A DNA stretch of 64,000 bases from Pelagibius sp040217155 (GCA_040217155.1 JAVJNS010000008.1:62001-126000), one strand, 5' to 3'. Counted from the stretch's first letter, positions 18,381 to 27,126 are shown. Program-made: numbers and translations. Notes: a model not told the origin generated them from the sequence alone.

Positions 18381-20453
18381 CTAGGCCGCCCGTACGGACT
18401 GGAGGAACTCCTGCACTTCACGTTGCAGTTCGCCCGCCTGGGCCGCCAGCGCGTCAGCGGCGCTCAGCACTTCAGAGGCGGCAGTACCGGTTTGTGCCGC
18501 ACCTTCGTTGACGCCGTCGATGTTGGAAGAGACATCGCTGGTTCCGGCGGCGGCCTGCTGCACGTTGCGGGCGATTTCGTTGGTCGCCGCGTTCTGTTCC
18601 TCGACTGCCGCAGCGATGGCGGAAGCATTCTCGTTGATGCTGGAGATGACGCTGCGAATTCCCTCGATAGCCGTCACCGCCGCCCCGGTCGCGCCCTGCA
18701 TGCCGCCGATCTGGTTCGAGATTTCCTCGGTCGCCTTGGCGGTCTGGGTGGCCAGAGATTTCACCTCGCCGGCGACCACGGCGAAGCCCTTACCGGCCTC
18801 ACCGGCGCGCGCGGCCTCAATGGTGGCGTTGAGCGCCAGCAGGTTGGTCTGCTCGGCGATGTCGGAAATCAGACCGATCACCTCGCCGATCTTCTGGGCC
18901 GCTTCGTCGAGGCCCTTGACCCGCGATGTGATGTTCTCGGTCTCGTTTACCGCCTTGCCGGTGTACTCGTTGGACTGAGCCACCTGGCGCGAAATCTCGC
19001 CGATCGATGACGACAGCTCCTCGGCGCCCGCCGCCGCGGTCTGCACATTCGAAGAGGCTTCCTCGGCAGCGCCGGTCACCACCTTGGCCTGGCTTGCCGT
19101 TTGCTCGGCCACGCTCGACATCTTCTGCGCCACGCTGCGCATCTGCTCGCAGGAACCGGTGACCGCAAGCAGAACCTTGTTCGACTTCTCGTCGAAGCCC
19201 TTACAGAAATCCTCGATCTGCTGAGCGCGCTTGGACCGGACTTCCTGCTCCTTTTGTTGGGCCGCTGCCAGTTCCTTGGCCTTGATGCCGTTCTGCTTGA
19301 ACACCTCGACGGTGCCGGCCATGACGCCGATCTCGTCCTTGTCGGCGGCGTAGGGCACGCTGGCCGACAGATCGTCCGCCGCCAGCTTCTGCATCACACC
19401 GGCCAGCGACCCGATACGCCCGGAAACACCGCGACCGATCAACAGGGCGAGGCCGATCGCCACCACGAAAGACAGCGCTGCGAAGATTGCAACCAGTATA
19501 ACGCCGCGGGCGTTTTGTTCCTGCAAACTGGCAATCCCGCGTTCAATGTCGCCGTGAATCAGTTCCTCGGCCTCGTCAGCCTCCGTGATCAGGCCTTCGA
19601 AGGCGGCGTCAAAAAGCACGTCGGCCTCACTGCCCGCACCGGAGCTTTCTTCGATGTCCTGGTTGGCGGCGACACGCGCCTCGGCCAGGTCGCTTAACTC
19701 CTGGATGCGGGTCAGCAACTCCGAGGCGCCGGGCATGTTATAGCTATCGCCGAGCTGCGCCACCATGGCCTGCGCCGTAGCAAAGTTACCCGTCGCTTCG
19801 GCCAAGTCCTCGCCCTCGTCGCCCCCCAGGACCTCTTCCACCAGCAGGTGACCCTCCGCCAGGTGATAGCGTGCCGCGCCCGCGAGACGCTGCGCCTCGC
19901 CGCTGCTCGCCAGAAAGCCGGTTTCGGCGGCCTCGGCGATACCCGCGATCAGATTGCCGTAGAGCCCGTCGAAGCGCTCATCGGCGCCGCTACCGACACC
20001 AGCTTCCTGGCCCAGGGCACCGTGACGGGTCCGTGCCACCTCGATGAATTGGTCGATGTCGGTGAGAACGGTCTCGATCCCGGCGCGTACCGCCGGGTCC
20101 TCGCTGGCGTAGAAGCGACCTTCATCGTTCTCGCCACCGTTCAGGATCGCGTTGGCATAGAACCGGGTCTCATCCAACAGGCCCCAGACCACGGCGATGT
20201 CCTCGCCCTCGTCGCCGGCCATGATCTCCTCGAAGATCAGGTGGGCTCTGGTGGCCGTCAGCTTGATCTCCATGGCAGCGTCACTTAGCGGCGCCAGACG
20301 TTCGGCGACATAGACGCCATCCTTGCCGAGGTTATTGGCTGTCCACCCGCCGATGATACCGGTCAGGCCAGTCAATAAAGCCATGGAAAGGAATGCCGAT
20401 AGAATCTTCGCCCGAACGGACAAATTGTTGAAGCCGCTGAACTTGGGTGGCAT
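18381..20453 (-). CDS. Methyl-accepting chemotaxis protein with a duplicated helical sensor
   Basis: 690 aa. TM1 at about residues 16-37, a periplasmic all-helical sensor of about 290 residues, TM2 near 325-347, HAMP (GRIGSLAGVMQKLAADDLSA), and a cytoplasmic signalling hairpin with the conserved tip EQTNLLALNATIEAARAGEA. The sensor contains the same module twice: HLIFEEIMAGDEGEDIA and HLLVEEVLGGDEGEDLA, each followed about 65-70 residues later by GSGADERFDGLYGNLI or GSEADVLFDAAFEGLI. Conserved His, Glu and Asp could bind metal or a cationic ligand; this is inference. ATG 20453 is preferred because AGGAG lies upstream. It ends in a strong terminator. Confidence 0.9.
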   Translation of the reverse strand: MPPKFSGFNNLSVRAKILSAFLSMALLTGLTGIIGGWTANNLGKDGVYVAERLAPLSDAAMEIKLTATRAHLIFEEIMAGDEGEDIAVVWGLLDETRFYANAILNGGENDEGRFYASEDPAVRAGIETVLTDIDQFIEVARTRHGALGQEAGVGSGADERFDGLYGNLIAGIAEAAETGFLASSGEAQRLAGAARYHLAEGHLLVEEVLGGDEGEDLAEATGNFATAQAMVAQLGDSYNMPGASELLTRIQELSDLAEARVAANQDIEESSGAGSEADVLFDAAFEGLITEADEAEELIHGDIERGIASLQEQNARGVILVAIFAALSFVVAIGLALLIGRGVSGRIGSLAGVMQKLAADDLSASVPYAADKDEIGVMAGTVEVFKQNGIKAKELAAAQQKEQEVRSKRAQQIEDFCKGFDEKSNKVLLAVTGSCEQMRSVAQKMSSVAEQTASQAKVVTGAAEEASSNVQTAAAGAEELSSSIGEISRQVAQSNEYTGKAVNETENITSRVKGLDEAAQKIGEVIGLISDIAEQTNLLALNATIEAARAGEAGKGFAVVAGEVKSLATQTAKATEEISNQIGGMQGATGAAVTAIEGIRSVISSINENASAIAAAVEEQNAATNEIARNVQQAAAGTSDVSSNIDGVNEGAAQTGTAASEVLSAADALAAQAGELQREVQEFLQSVRAA

Positions 20454-20766
20454 GACGCTGTTATCTCCTATACCCAAAAAAAGAAAATCGCCCGGACAAA
20501 AAACGCATCTGCAGGCACTGATACAAAATTCCGATTAATAAACTATGACATATCTTCTAGATATAAATTAGATAGGCTTTCAACTTAAGGTTACCTATCC
20601 GCTTGATCAAAATCGGGGATGCCGTTCCGCCACTACCGGGTCGGCGTTTGAGCCCGGCCCCGTTTGTGCTGCCTCAACTGGAATCCCGAACGCTGCCGAA
20701 TGCAGTCCTTGCAGTGGCGTCACCGCCTTTCTAGCTTGCCACAAACAAGAACTCGGGATCCAATTC

Positions 20767-21243
20767 ATGGCCGACGACATTCAGGTCCGCCCCGTGGCGC
20801 GCGGCGACCACGACGCCTGGCTGCCGCTGTGGCATGCCTACAACGTGTTCTACGGGCGCTCCTGGGGTAAGGGGGGCGAGCCGCCGGTGGCGCCGAACAT
20901 AACGGCGGCGACCTGGGCGCGCTTCTTCGACGCGGGCGAGCCGCTCTGGGCGCTGGTGGCGGAGGGCGCGGATGGCGCGCTGCTGGGCTTCACCCACTAC
21001 CTGTTTCACCGGAACACCAACTCGGTGGCGCCGGTCTGCTACCTGGAGGACCTGTTCACGGTGGAGGCGGCACGCGGCCGCGGCGCCGGGCGGGCGCTGA
21101 TCGAGGGCGTGGCCGCGGCGGCCGGCGCCGCCGGCGTCACCCAGGTCTACTGGCTGACGCAGGAGTCCAACGCGACGGCGCGGCGGCTCTATGACCAGGT
21201 GGCGAAGAAGAGCGACTTCCTGGTCTACTTTAAAGACCTTTGA
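20767..21243 (+). CDS. GNAT family N-acetyltransferase
   Basis: 158 aa single GNAT domain. The acetyl-CoA loop is seen as VEAARGRGAGRALIEGVAAA (about residues 99-118), preceded by CYLEDLFT and followed by VYWLTQESNATARRLYDQVA. The family motif ATWARFFDAGEPLWALVA is present. Residues 35-51 (GKGGEPPVAPNITAATW) are encoded by the 49-bp block that also occurs intergenically at 18222-18270. No strong ribosome site precedes ATG 20767. The acetylated substrate is unknown. Confidence 0.88.
   Translation: MADDIQVRPVARGDHDAWLPLWHAYNVFYGRSWGKGGEPPVAPNITAATWARFFDAGEPLWALVAEGADGALLGFTHYLFHRNTNSVAPVCYLEDLFTVEAARGRGAGRALIEGVAAAAGAAGVTQVYWLTQESNATARRLYDQVAKKSDFLVYFKDL
20869..20917 (+). repeat. 49-bp exact repeat, copy inside the GNAT gene
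   Basis: Identical to 18222-18270 over 49 bases. Here it is in frame and contributes part of the conserved NITAATWARF region, so at least its right half is probably native to the gene. Confidence 0.92.
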
Positions 21244-21418
21244 GGCGGCGCGGTCCCAGTTCGCGACCGTTATTCCCCGACATGTTCCGGCAAGCCATGG
21301 CGGCGTCAACCGAGGGCTGCCGGCTTAACGCTTCCTTCACCGCCAAGCTGCATCAATTGCCTGTAATATTTAGCGGAATTGGCGGCGGCCTGCCGCCGAG
21401 AGAAACAGGAAGAGGGCA

Positions 21419-22807
21419 GTGGCGCGGCGTATGGCGGTTTCCACGACGCAAGGACTTTCCGGCGCGGCCGGTCCGGGTGACGCCGGTCCGGGTGACGCCG
21501 ACAAGTGCCGGGGCGCGCGCGACGACGCCGGCGAGCGCAAGCTGGAAGACCTGCGCGCCGAATGCCAGGCCCTGCGCCGTCAGCTCGACGCGGCCCGCGA
21601 CGGCGCGGTCTTCGCCGAGGCGCTGGAGGCCGTCTCCGAGGCGATCGTGATCTACGACGCCGACGGGCGGCTGGTCACCTGCAACCGCAACTTCCGGGAG
21701 CTCTACGGCTACAGCGAAGCGGAAGCGCGGCCGGGCGTCCACTTCGCCGCGCTGGGACGGATCGACCTCGCGCGCGGCAACGTGGTGGTCGGCGACGAAA
21801 TCGGGGGCGACGAAACCGGGGACGATGCCTACCTGCAACGCAAGGCCAAATACCGGCGCAAACTGGAAGGGTCCTTCATCGTCCGGCTGAAAGACGGCCG
21901 CTGGCTGAAGACCGCCGACCGGCGGATGAGCGGCGGCGGCTTCGTCAGCATCCAGGTCGACATCACGGAGATCAAGCGCCAGGAAGAGGTGCTCCGCCAG
22001 GCCAAGGAGCTGGCCGAAGTCGCGGCGCGGAGCAAGTCCGAGTTCCTGGCCAACATCAGCCACGACCTGAGGACGCCGCTCAACGCGATCCTCGGTTTCT
22101 CGGAGATGATCCTCAAGGAGGTCAGCGGCCGCTTCGAAAACGCGACCTACCGGGACTATGTTGAGAACATCCACAAAGGCGGCCGGCTGCTGCTGTCGAT
22201 CGTCGACGACATCCTGGATACCGCGCGGCTCGACAGCGGCAAGTACAGCCTGAGGCCCGAACGCTTCGATCCGATCGCGCTGACGCGGGAGGTCGTGGCG
22301 ACCTTCACCCCGATCTGCCGGGACAAGAACCTGCGGATCAGCGTCACGCCGCCGCCCGACGGCGTTCCGACGATCGTCACCGATCCGCGGGCGCTGATCC
22401 AGATCATGAACAACCTGGTCTCGAACGCCTGCAAGCACACCGACAGCGGCGGCGCCATCGACCTGCGGTGGCGGATGCTGGCGCCCGGGGCGGACGGCGC
22501 GGCCGGGGGCGGGGCCGAAAGTGGGGCCGACGGCGGGGCCGAGGGCGGGGAGCTGGAATTCTCGGTGGTCGACAACGGCGTCGGCATGACGGCCGAGCTC
22601 GTCGCAAAGATCGGCGAGCCGTTCCTCGCCGACGGCAGCGCCACCGAACTGCGCGGCGAAAGAGGCACCGGCCTCGGCTTCTATATCTGTACCAAGCTCA
22701 GCGACCTGCTGGGCGGCAGCCTGTCGGTGGACAGCACGCCCGGCAAGGGCACCACCGTCGCGCTGCGCTGGCCGCTGCGGCGCCTGGCCCCCGCGCCGCG
22801 GCCCTGA
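21419..22807 (+). CDS. Cytosolic PAS sensor histidine kinase
   Basis: 462 aa without membrane segments. A short coiled coil (residues 35-60), a PAS domain (about 62-180, AIVIYDADGRLVTCNRNFRE), HisKA with H215 (FLANISHDLRTPLNAILGFS) and HATPase (NNLVSNACKHTDSGGAI; VVDNGVGM; GTGLGFYICTKL). The ATPase domain carries a Gly/Ala/Glu low-complexity insertion of about 25 residues after the N box (from GADGAAGGG). Start GTG 21419 or ATG 21431. No response regulator is adjacent, so it is an orphan kinase. Confidence 0.88.
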   Translation: MARRMAVSTTQGLSGAAGPGDAGPGDADKCRGARDDAGERKLEDLRAECQALRRQLDAARDGAVFAEALEAVSEAIVIYDADGRLVTCNRNFRELYGYSEAEARPGVHFAALGRIDLARGNVVVGDEIGGDETGDDAYLQRKAKYRRKLEGSFIVRLKDGRWLKTADRRMSGGGFVSIQVDITEIKRQEEVLRQAKELAEVAARSKSEFLANISHDLRTPLNAILGFSEMILKEVSGRFENATYRDYVENIHKGGRLLLSIVDDILDTARLDSGKYSLRPERFDPIALTREVVATFTPICRDKNLRISVTPPPDGVPTIVTDPRALIQIMNNLVSNACKHTDSGGAIDLRWRMLAPGADGAAGGGAESGADGGAEGGELEFSVVDNGVGMTAELVAKIGEPFLADGSATELRGERGTGLGFYICTKLSDLLGGSLSVDSTPGKGTTVALRWPLRRLAPAPRP

Positions 22808-22823
22808 GCCGGCACGGCAGACC

Positions 22824-22837
22824 GCTAAAGCGCTTCA
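22824..22837. repeat. Palindromic stop-codon motif CTAAAGCGCTTCA
   Basis: The near-palindrome TAAAGCGCTTCA provides the TGA stop of the minus-strand RraA gene (22835-22837) and a TAA on the plus strand 15 nt after the kinase stop. The same motif recurs at 27124-27135, 24019, 32055 and 32223. Confidence 0.75.
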
Positions 22838-23533
22838 GTCCGAATATTTCACCTGGTCGCCGGCGAGCAGTTCGGCGATCGCGGCGGGGACCTTCAGCCC
22901 GGCGGCGACCTCGGCATCGAGTTCGGCCTCCAGGGCCCTCACCTTGGCCAGGGACTCGATGACCGCGTCGATCTTTTCATGGGGAACGATGACGACGCCG
23001 TCGCGGTCGGCGACGACCATGTCGCCGGTTTCGACCTCCTGGCCGCCGATCTGGATCGGGAAGCCGACGCTGCCGGGCCCCTTCGAGAAGGGCGAGGCCG
23101 GCGTCAGCCCGCTGCACCAGACCGGCAGGCCGGCCGCGGCGATCCCGGCGCTGTCGCGCGCCGGTCCGTCGGTCACGAAGCCGGCGGCGCCGGCGTTGCG
23201 CAACATGCCGCAGACCCGGTCGCCGACCGCCGCGCAGCCCTGGTGGCCGGCAAAGGCGGCGACCACCACGTCGCCGGGGGCGATGAAGTTCAGCGCCGCC
23301 AGGGTCGCGAGAATATCCGCCGGGCCGCAGTCCGCCGTCAGGGCGGGGCCCGCCGTCACGCCGGCGCCGCCCGGCCCCGCCGCCAGCGGGCGGATCGCGC
23401 CGTCCAGCGCGCCGCCGCCGAACATCGCATCGACGACCAGGCCGGTGGCGACGCCCTGAAAGGCCGCGACCTGAGCGGCGGCCGGGCGGCGCAGCGTCCG
23501 CCTGATGGTCAGGACCGGCGGTTCTTCGATCAT
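22835..23533 (-). CDS. RraA-like / HMG-aldolase-like protein
   Basis: 232 aa. Family landmarks include DAMFGGGALDGAIRPL, AGPALTADCGPADILATLAAL, GDVVVAAFAGHQGCAAVGD and the metal/oxaloacetate site DGPARDSAGI with the conserved Arg-Asp pair, then GDMVVADRDGVVIVPH. Such proteins are either class II pyruvate aldolases (4-hydroxy-4-methyl-2-oxoglutarate or carboxy-hydroxy-oxoadipate type) or RNase E regulators. Retention of the DGxxRD motif favours aldolase or oxaloacetate decarboxylase activity. ATG 23533 is preferred over the longer reading. It converges on the PAS kinase. Confidence 0.85.
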   Translation of the reverse strand: MIEEPPVLTIRRTLRRPAAAQVAAFQGVATGLVVDAMFGGGALDGAIRPLAAGPGGAGVTAGPALTADCGPADILATLAALNFIAPGDVVVAAFAGHQGCAAVGDRVCGMLRNAGAAGFVTDGPARDSAGIAAAGLPVWCSGLTPASPFSKGPGSVGFPIQIGGQEVETGDMVVADRDGVVIVPHEKIDAVIESLAKVRALEAELDAEVAAGLKVPAAIAELLAGDQVKYSD

Positions 23534-23605
23534 GGCACTTTCCCCCCACGCGCTTGCCGGTGCGGCCGGTGCGGCCAATCTGGAAGAAAACCCCGGCGGC
23601 GGCAA

Positions 23606-23700
23606 ACCCTAAGTCCGCGTCCCGCGGCAGACCCTAAGTCCGGGGCCCGCGGCAGACCCTGAGTCCGCGTCCCGCGGCAGACCCTGAGTCCGCGGCCGGC
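23606..23700. repeat. 25-bp tandem repeat (3.8 units)
   Basis: Units begin at 23606, 23631, 23656 and 23681 with pattern ACCCTRAGTCCGSGKCCCGCGGCAG; the last is truncated after 20 nt. They lie upstream of the RraA gene start and of the small lipoprotein gene. Confidence 0.9.
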
Positions 23701-23817
23701 GGGGATGGCGCGGCGCGGCGCGCCGTATCGCTCCTACAGGCAGAAACGGCGGACTGCCTGAGCCAGGGCCATCGCGTCCCGCCGGACACCATCTCCGCGC
23801 CCGCATGGGAGGACGTA

Positions 23818-24021
23818 ATGAGACGACGAGTCCCAAGTGCCGCCAAGGCCCTGATCGCCCTGACCGCCGCCGGCCTGCTGCTGAGCGGCTGCCACTACTA
23901 CCGTCCGTACCACGGCGGGCCGTACTACGCGGCGCCCGGCGACGGCTACAGCCACCACCACGGCAAGGGCAAAAAGTACCGGCAGGGCAACCGCCGCCAC
24001 GGTCATCGCGGCCCCTACTAA
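23818..24021 (+). CDS. Small His/Tyr/Gly-rich lipoprotein
   Basis: 67 aa. A signal peptide with lipobox LLLSGC (Cys at residue 25) is followed by a mature part of about 43 residues with 7 Tyr, 8 His and many Gly (HYYRPYHGGPYYAAPGDGYS, then HHHGKGKK). Lipid-anchored and basic, it might bind metal or the cell wall; this is inference. GGGAGG lies 8 nt upstream of ATG. Its stop TAA is embedded in the recurring motif TAAAGCACTTTGCG. It is monocistronic. Confidence 0.78.
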   Translation: MRRRVPSAAKALIALTAAGLLLSGCHYYRPYHGGPYYAAPGDGYSHHHGKGKKYRQGNRRHGHRGPY

Positions 24022-24096
24022 AGCACTTTGCGCCCCTGAAGTCCTGGGGGGATGAGGGCGGGAAGAGGGTACCGCCGGCACGACGCGCTCCAGCGG

Positions 24097-24140
24097 TCGT
24101 TGCCGGGCTTGTCCCGGGACTCCATGGCGGCGGCGGCCGG
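24097..24140 (+). repeat. Fragment of the hairpin repeat family
   Basis: CGTTGCCGGGCTTGTCCCGG and the following GACTCCATGGC match the left half of the repeats near the GIY-YIG gene. The rest of the 24022-24295 gap shows only short GC-rich repeats (GGGAGTCCGGC twice) before the ligase start. Confidence 0.6.
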
Positions 24141-24295
24141 CCGCCAGGGTGAGCCGGCGCGGCAGGCGGCGATGGCGGAGTCTTCGAGAAAGTTGCGCGG
24201 ATCATGGTGAGGCGCTACCTCTGCCAGTGGCTATCTTTCAGGGAGTCCGGCGGGAGTCCGGCGGGAGACCGGGACGAGGGGGGCGGCAGGGCGCG

Positions 24296-25942
24296 ATGGA
24301 CGACGCGAAGAACTCGTTTGAGACAGGTCTCGACCAGGGCGCGGCCAACCATGTACCGCTGTCGCCCTTGAGCTTCCTGGCGCGCGCCGCCGCGGTCTAT
24401 CCCAACCGCTGCGCGGTCATTCATGGGCCGACCCGCTATACCTGGGCCGAGGTCTTCGCGCGCTGCCGGCGTCTCGCCTCGGCGCTCGCCCAGCGCGGCA
24501 TCGGCAAGGGCGATACCGTGGCGGTCATGGCGCCCAACACGCCGCCCTGCCTGGAGGCGCACTTCGGGGTGCCGGCCTGCGGCGCGGTGCTGAACGCGCT
24601 CAACGTGCGCCTCGACGCGGCGGCGATCGCCTTCATGCTGAACCACGGCGAGGCCAGGGTGCTGATCACCGACCGCGAGTTCTCGCCGGTCGTCAAGCAG
24701 GCCCTTGGTTCGGTCGAGCGCGATATTCTGGTGATCGACATCGACGACCCGCTGGCAAGCTTCGGTGAGACCGGCGGCGGCGAGCGGCTCGGCGAGACCG
24801 ACTACGAAAGCTTCCTCGCCGCCGGCGATCCCGAGTTTCCCTGGCGCCTGCCGGACGACGAGTGGGAGGCGATCTCGCTGCTCTACACCTCCGGGACCAC
24901 CGGCGACCCCAAGGGCGTGGTCTACCACCACCGCGGCGCCTATTTGAACGCGCTCGGCAATATCCAGGTCTGGGAGCTCGAGGCGCATCCGGTCTACCTC
25001 TGGACCCTGCCGATGTTCCACTGCAACGGCTGGTGCTTTCCCTGGACCGTCACCGCGCTGGGCGGCACCCACGTCTGCCTGCGCCAGGTGCGCGCCGCGG
25101 CGATCTATGACGCCCTCGCCGACCACGGCGCGACCCATCTGTGCGGCGCGCCCATCGTCATGCAGCTGCTGCTGAGCGCACCCGACGAGGAGCGCCCCGC
25201 CTTCGGCCAGCGGGTGAAGTTCATGACCGCCGCCGCGCCGCCGCCGGCCCCGGTGCTGGCCGCCATGCAGGACGCCGGCATCGAGGTCACCCACGTCTAC
25301 GGCCTGACCGAGGTCTACGGCCCCGCCGTGGTCTGCGCCTGGCAGAGCGACTGGGACGCGCTCGACATCGAAGACCAGGCGGCGCTGAAGTCGCGCCAGG
25401 GGGTGAACTACCCGGCGCTCGAGGGCCTGATGGTCGCCGACGCCGAGACCCTGGCGCCGGTGCCGCGCGACGGCCGGACCCTGGGCGAGGTGTTCATGCG
25501 CGGCAACGTGGTGATGAAGGGCTACCTGAAGAACAGCGAGGCCACGGAGAAAGCCTTCGCCGGCGGCTGGTTCCACAGCGGCGACCTGGCGGTGCGGCAC
25601 CCGGACGGCTACATCGAGTTGAAGGACCGCTCCAAGGACATCATCATTTCCGGCGGCGAGAACATCTCCTCCATCGAGATCGAGAACGCGCTCTACAAGC
25701 ACCCAGCGGTGGCCGGCGCGGCGGTGGTGGCGCGGCCCGACGCCAAGTGGGGCGAAAGCCCTTGCGCCTTCGTCGAACTGAAACCGGGCGCGACGGTCGC
25801 GCAAGAAGAACTCATCGCTTTCTGCCGCGACCACCTGGCCCGATTCAAGGCGCCGAAGCAGGTCGTCTTCGGCGCGCTGCCCAAGACCGCGACCGGCAAG
25901 ATCCAGAAGTTCGTGCTGCGCGACCGGGCGAAGGCTTTGTAG
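24296..25942 (+). CDS. AMP-dependent acyl-CoA synthetase (medium-chain/DmdB-like)
   Basis: 548 aa, typical length. Signatures: LLYTSGTTGDPKGVVYHHRG (P-loop, about residue 197), PMFHCNGWCFPW, VTHVYGLTEVYGP, WFHSGDLAVRHPDGYIELKD, KDIIISGGENISSIEIE and the terminal lysine motif KTATGKIQKFVLRD. The HCNGWCFPW and GLTEVYGP text is shared with medium-chain fatty acyl and 3-methylmercaptopropionyl-CoA ligases; which acid is used cannot be told. ATG 24296 is preferred because the N-terminal family text begins there (PLSPLSFLARAAAVYPN). Confidence 0.88.
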   Translation: MDDAKNSFETGLDQGAANHVPLSPLSFLARAAAVYPNRCAVIHGPTRYTWAEVFARCRRLASALAQRGIGKGDTVAVMAPNTPPCLEAHFGVPACGAVLNALNVRLDAAAIAFMLNHGEARVLITDREFSPVVKQALGSVERDILVIDIDDPLASFGETGGGERLGETDYESFLAAGDPEFPWRLPDDEWEAISLLYTSGTTGDPKGVVYHHRGAYLNALGNIQVWELEAHPVYLWTLPMFHCNGWCFPWTVTALGGTHVCLRQVRAAAIYDALADHGATHLCGAPIVMQLLLSAPDEERPAFGQRVKFMTAAAPPPAPVLAAMQDAGIEVTHVYGLTEVYGPAVVCAWQSDWDALDIEDQAALKSRQGVNYPALEGLMVADAETLAPVPRDGRTLGEVFMRGNVVMKGYLKNSEATEKAFAGGWFHSGDLAVRHPDGYIELKDRSKDIIISGGENISSIEIENALYKHPAVAGAAVVARPDAKWGESPCAFVELKPGATVAQEELIAFCRDHLARFKAPKQVVFGALPKTATGKIQKFVLRDRAKAL

Positions 25943-25951
25943 CGGCCGCCT

Positions 25952-26047
25952 CGTCCTTCGAGACAGCGGCTTCGCCGCTTCCTCGGGATGAGGCGGAACA
26001 GTCGACCTCATGGTAAGGAGCCGCCGCAGGCGGCGTCTCGAAGCACG
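25952..26047. repeat. 96-bp element with terminal inverted repeats
   Basis: CGTCCTTCGAGAC at the left end and the reverse complement of GTCTCGAAGCACG at the right end match at 12 of 13 positions. The inside holds GCGGCTTCGCCGC and CCTCATGGTAAGGAG. The same text style (TCCTTCGAGAC...CCTCATGG) is a familiar intergenic repeat in alphaproteobacteria. It lies directly after the acyl-CoA synthetase stop. A CCCCC/GGGGG hairpin follows at 26087-26100. Confidence 0.7.
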
Positions 26048-26254
26048 CGGTCCCAAGTCCCAAACATAAAACCGCGCCCCTCATCCCCCCTGTCAGGGGG
26101 TGAAGGACGCGGATGACGGCGTCTGGAGCCTGCTTGTCTAGGGTCGTGCCGGCGATTGCTTTTGGGCAATTCCCGAAGGGGTTTCCCTCGGCACGCGCCT
26201 GCCTGGCAGCCGGTTCAGCGGCGCCGAAGACTGAAGGCTTGGCTTGGGGGTTCG

Positions 26255-26425
26255 CTAAGCGTGGTCTAGATGCCCCGCTATTCGGTCCTTGATCCGAAGT
26301 TTCTCGCGCTTTAGTTCGATGATGCGAAGATCATCGGGGTGCGGCCTGTGCTCTTCGTCGTCAATTGCGTTTTCGATGGCCGCGTGCTTGGTGCGCAATG
26401 ACGCGATACGCTCATCTGCTGGCAT
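26255..26425 (-). CDS. YdcH family protein (DUF465)
   Basis: 56 aa helical hairpin, with the motif LRTKHAAIENAIDDEEHRPH followed by IIELKREKLRIKDRIAGHL. This is the standard DUF465 pattern (short loop, then LKxxKLxLKDxI). GGAGG lies 6 nt before ATG 26425, which is therefore preferred over the ATG at 26446. Function unknown; these are abundant small cytosolic proteins in alphaproteobacteria. A second member is at 28967. Confidence 0.88.
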   Translation of the reverse strand: MPADERIASLRTKHAAIENAIDDEEHRPHPDDLRIIELKREKLRIKDRIAGHLDHA

Positions 26426-26532
26426 TCGGAACCTCCAATGAGCCATAGGAAGGAAACCATGCTAGCCCAGGTTCGGTTTCATGGCAAATAAAGGGGCATC
26501 CCGGCCGCCCCCCAGAACAGGTTGAAGCTCTG

Positions 26533-27126
26533 ATGGATAATCAACGGTTGATTGTAGGCATTTCCGGCGCCAGCGGGGTGCGTTACGGCGTGCGCCTGCT
26601 CGAGATTCTGAGGGAACTTCCGGTTGAAAGCCACCTGGTGCTGTCCAAGGCGGCGGAACTGACCCTCGCCTACGAGACCGACCTGAAGGTCGCCGAGGTG
26701 ACGGGCCTGGCCGACGTGGTCCACCCGGTCGGCGACGTCGGCGCGGCGATTTCCAGCGGCTCGTTCCAGACCCTCGGCATGGTGATCGCGCCCTGTTCGG
26801 TGCGCTCGCTGTCGGAAATCGCCACGGGCGTCACCACCAGCCTGCTGACCCGCGCCGCCGACGTGGTGCTGAAGGAACGCCGCCGCCTGGTTCTGATGCT
26901 GCGCGAGACGCCGCTGCACACGGGGCATCTGCGCTCGATGCTGGCCGTGTCGGAGATGGGCGCGATCATCGCTCCGCCGGTGCCCGGCTTTTACGCCAAG
27001 CCAAAAAGCCTCGACGACATGGTCGACCATACGGTCGGGCGCGTGCTCGACCTCTTCGGCCTCGACGCCGGCACGGTGAAGCGCTGGGGCGAGGAGTCCG
27101 GAAAAGTGCGTCCGCTCAGGGGCTAA
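26533..27126 (+). CDS. ubiX: Flavin prenyltransferase UbiX
   Basis: 197 aa. It has GISGASGVRYGVRLLE (FMN-binding N-terminus), SHLVLSKAAELTL, AAISSGSFQTLGMVIAPCS, VVLKERRRLVLMLRETPLH (prenyl-phosphate/FMN binding Arg and Glu), and AIIAPPVPGFYAKP. It makes the prenylated FMN cofactor of UbiD-type decarboxylases in ubiquinone synthesis. Length is typical. Its TAA stop forms one half of the 12-bp palindrome shared with the convergent TIGR02444 gene. Confidence 0.95.
   Translation: MDNQRLIVGISGASGVRYGVRLLEILRELPVESHLVLSKAAELTLAYETDLKVAEVTGLADVVHPVGDVGAAISSGSFQTLGMVIAPCSVRSLSEIATGVTTSLLTRAADVVLKERRRLVLMLRETPLHTGHLRSMLAVSEMGAIIAPPVPGFYAKPKSLDDMVDHTVGRVLDLFGLDAGTVKRWGEESGKVRPLRG

Noticed and set aside
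23606..23700. Possible CRISPR array
   Set aside because: Units are contiguous without spacers and no cas genes are present.
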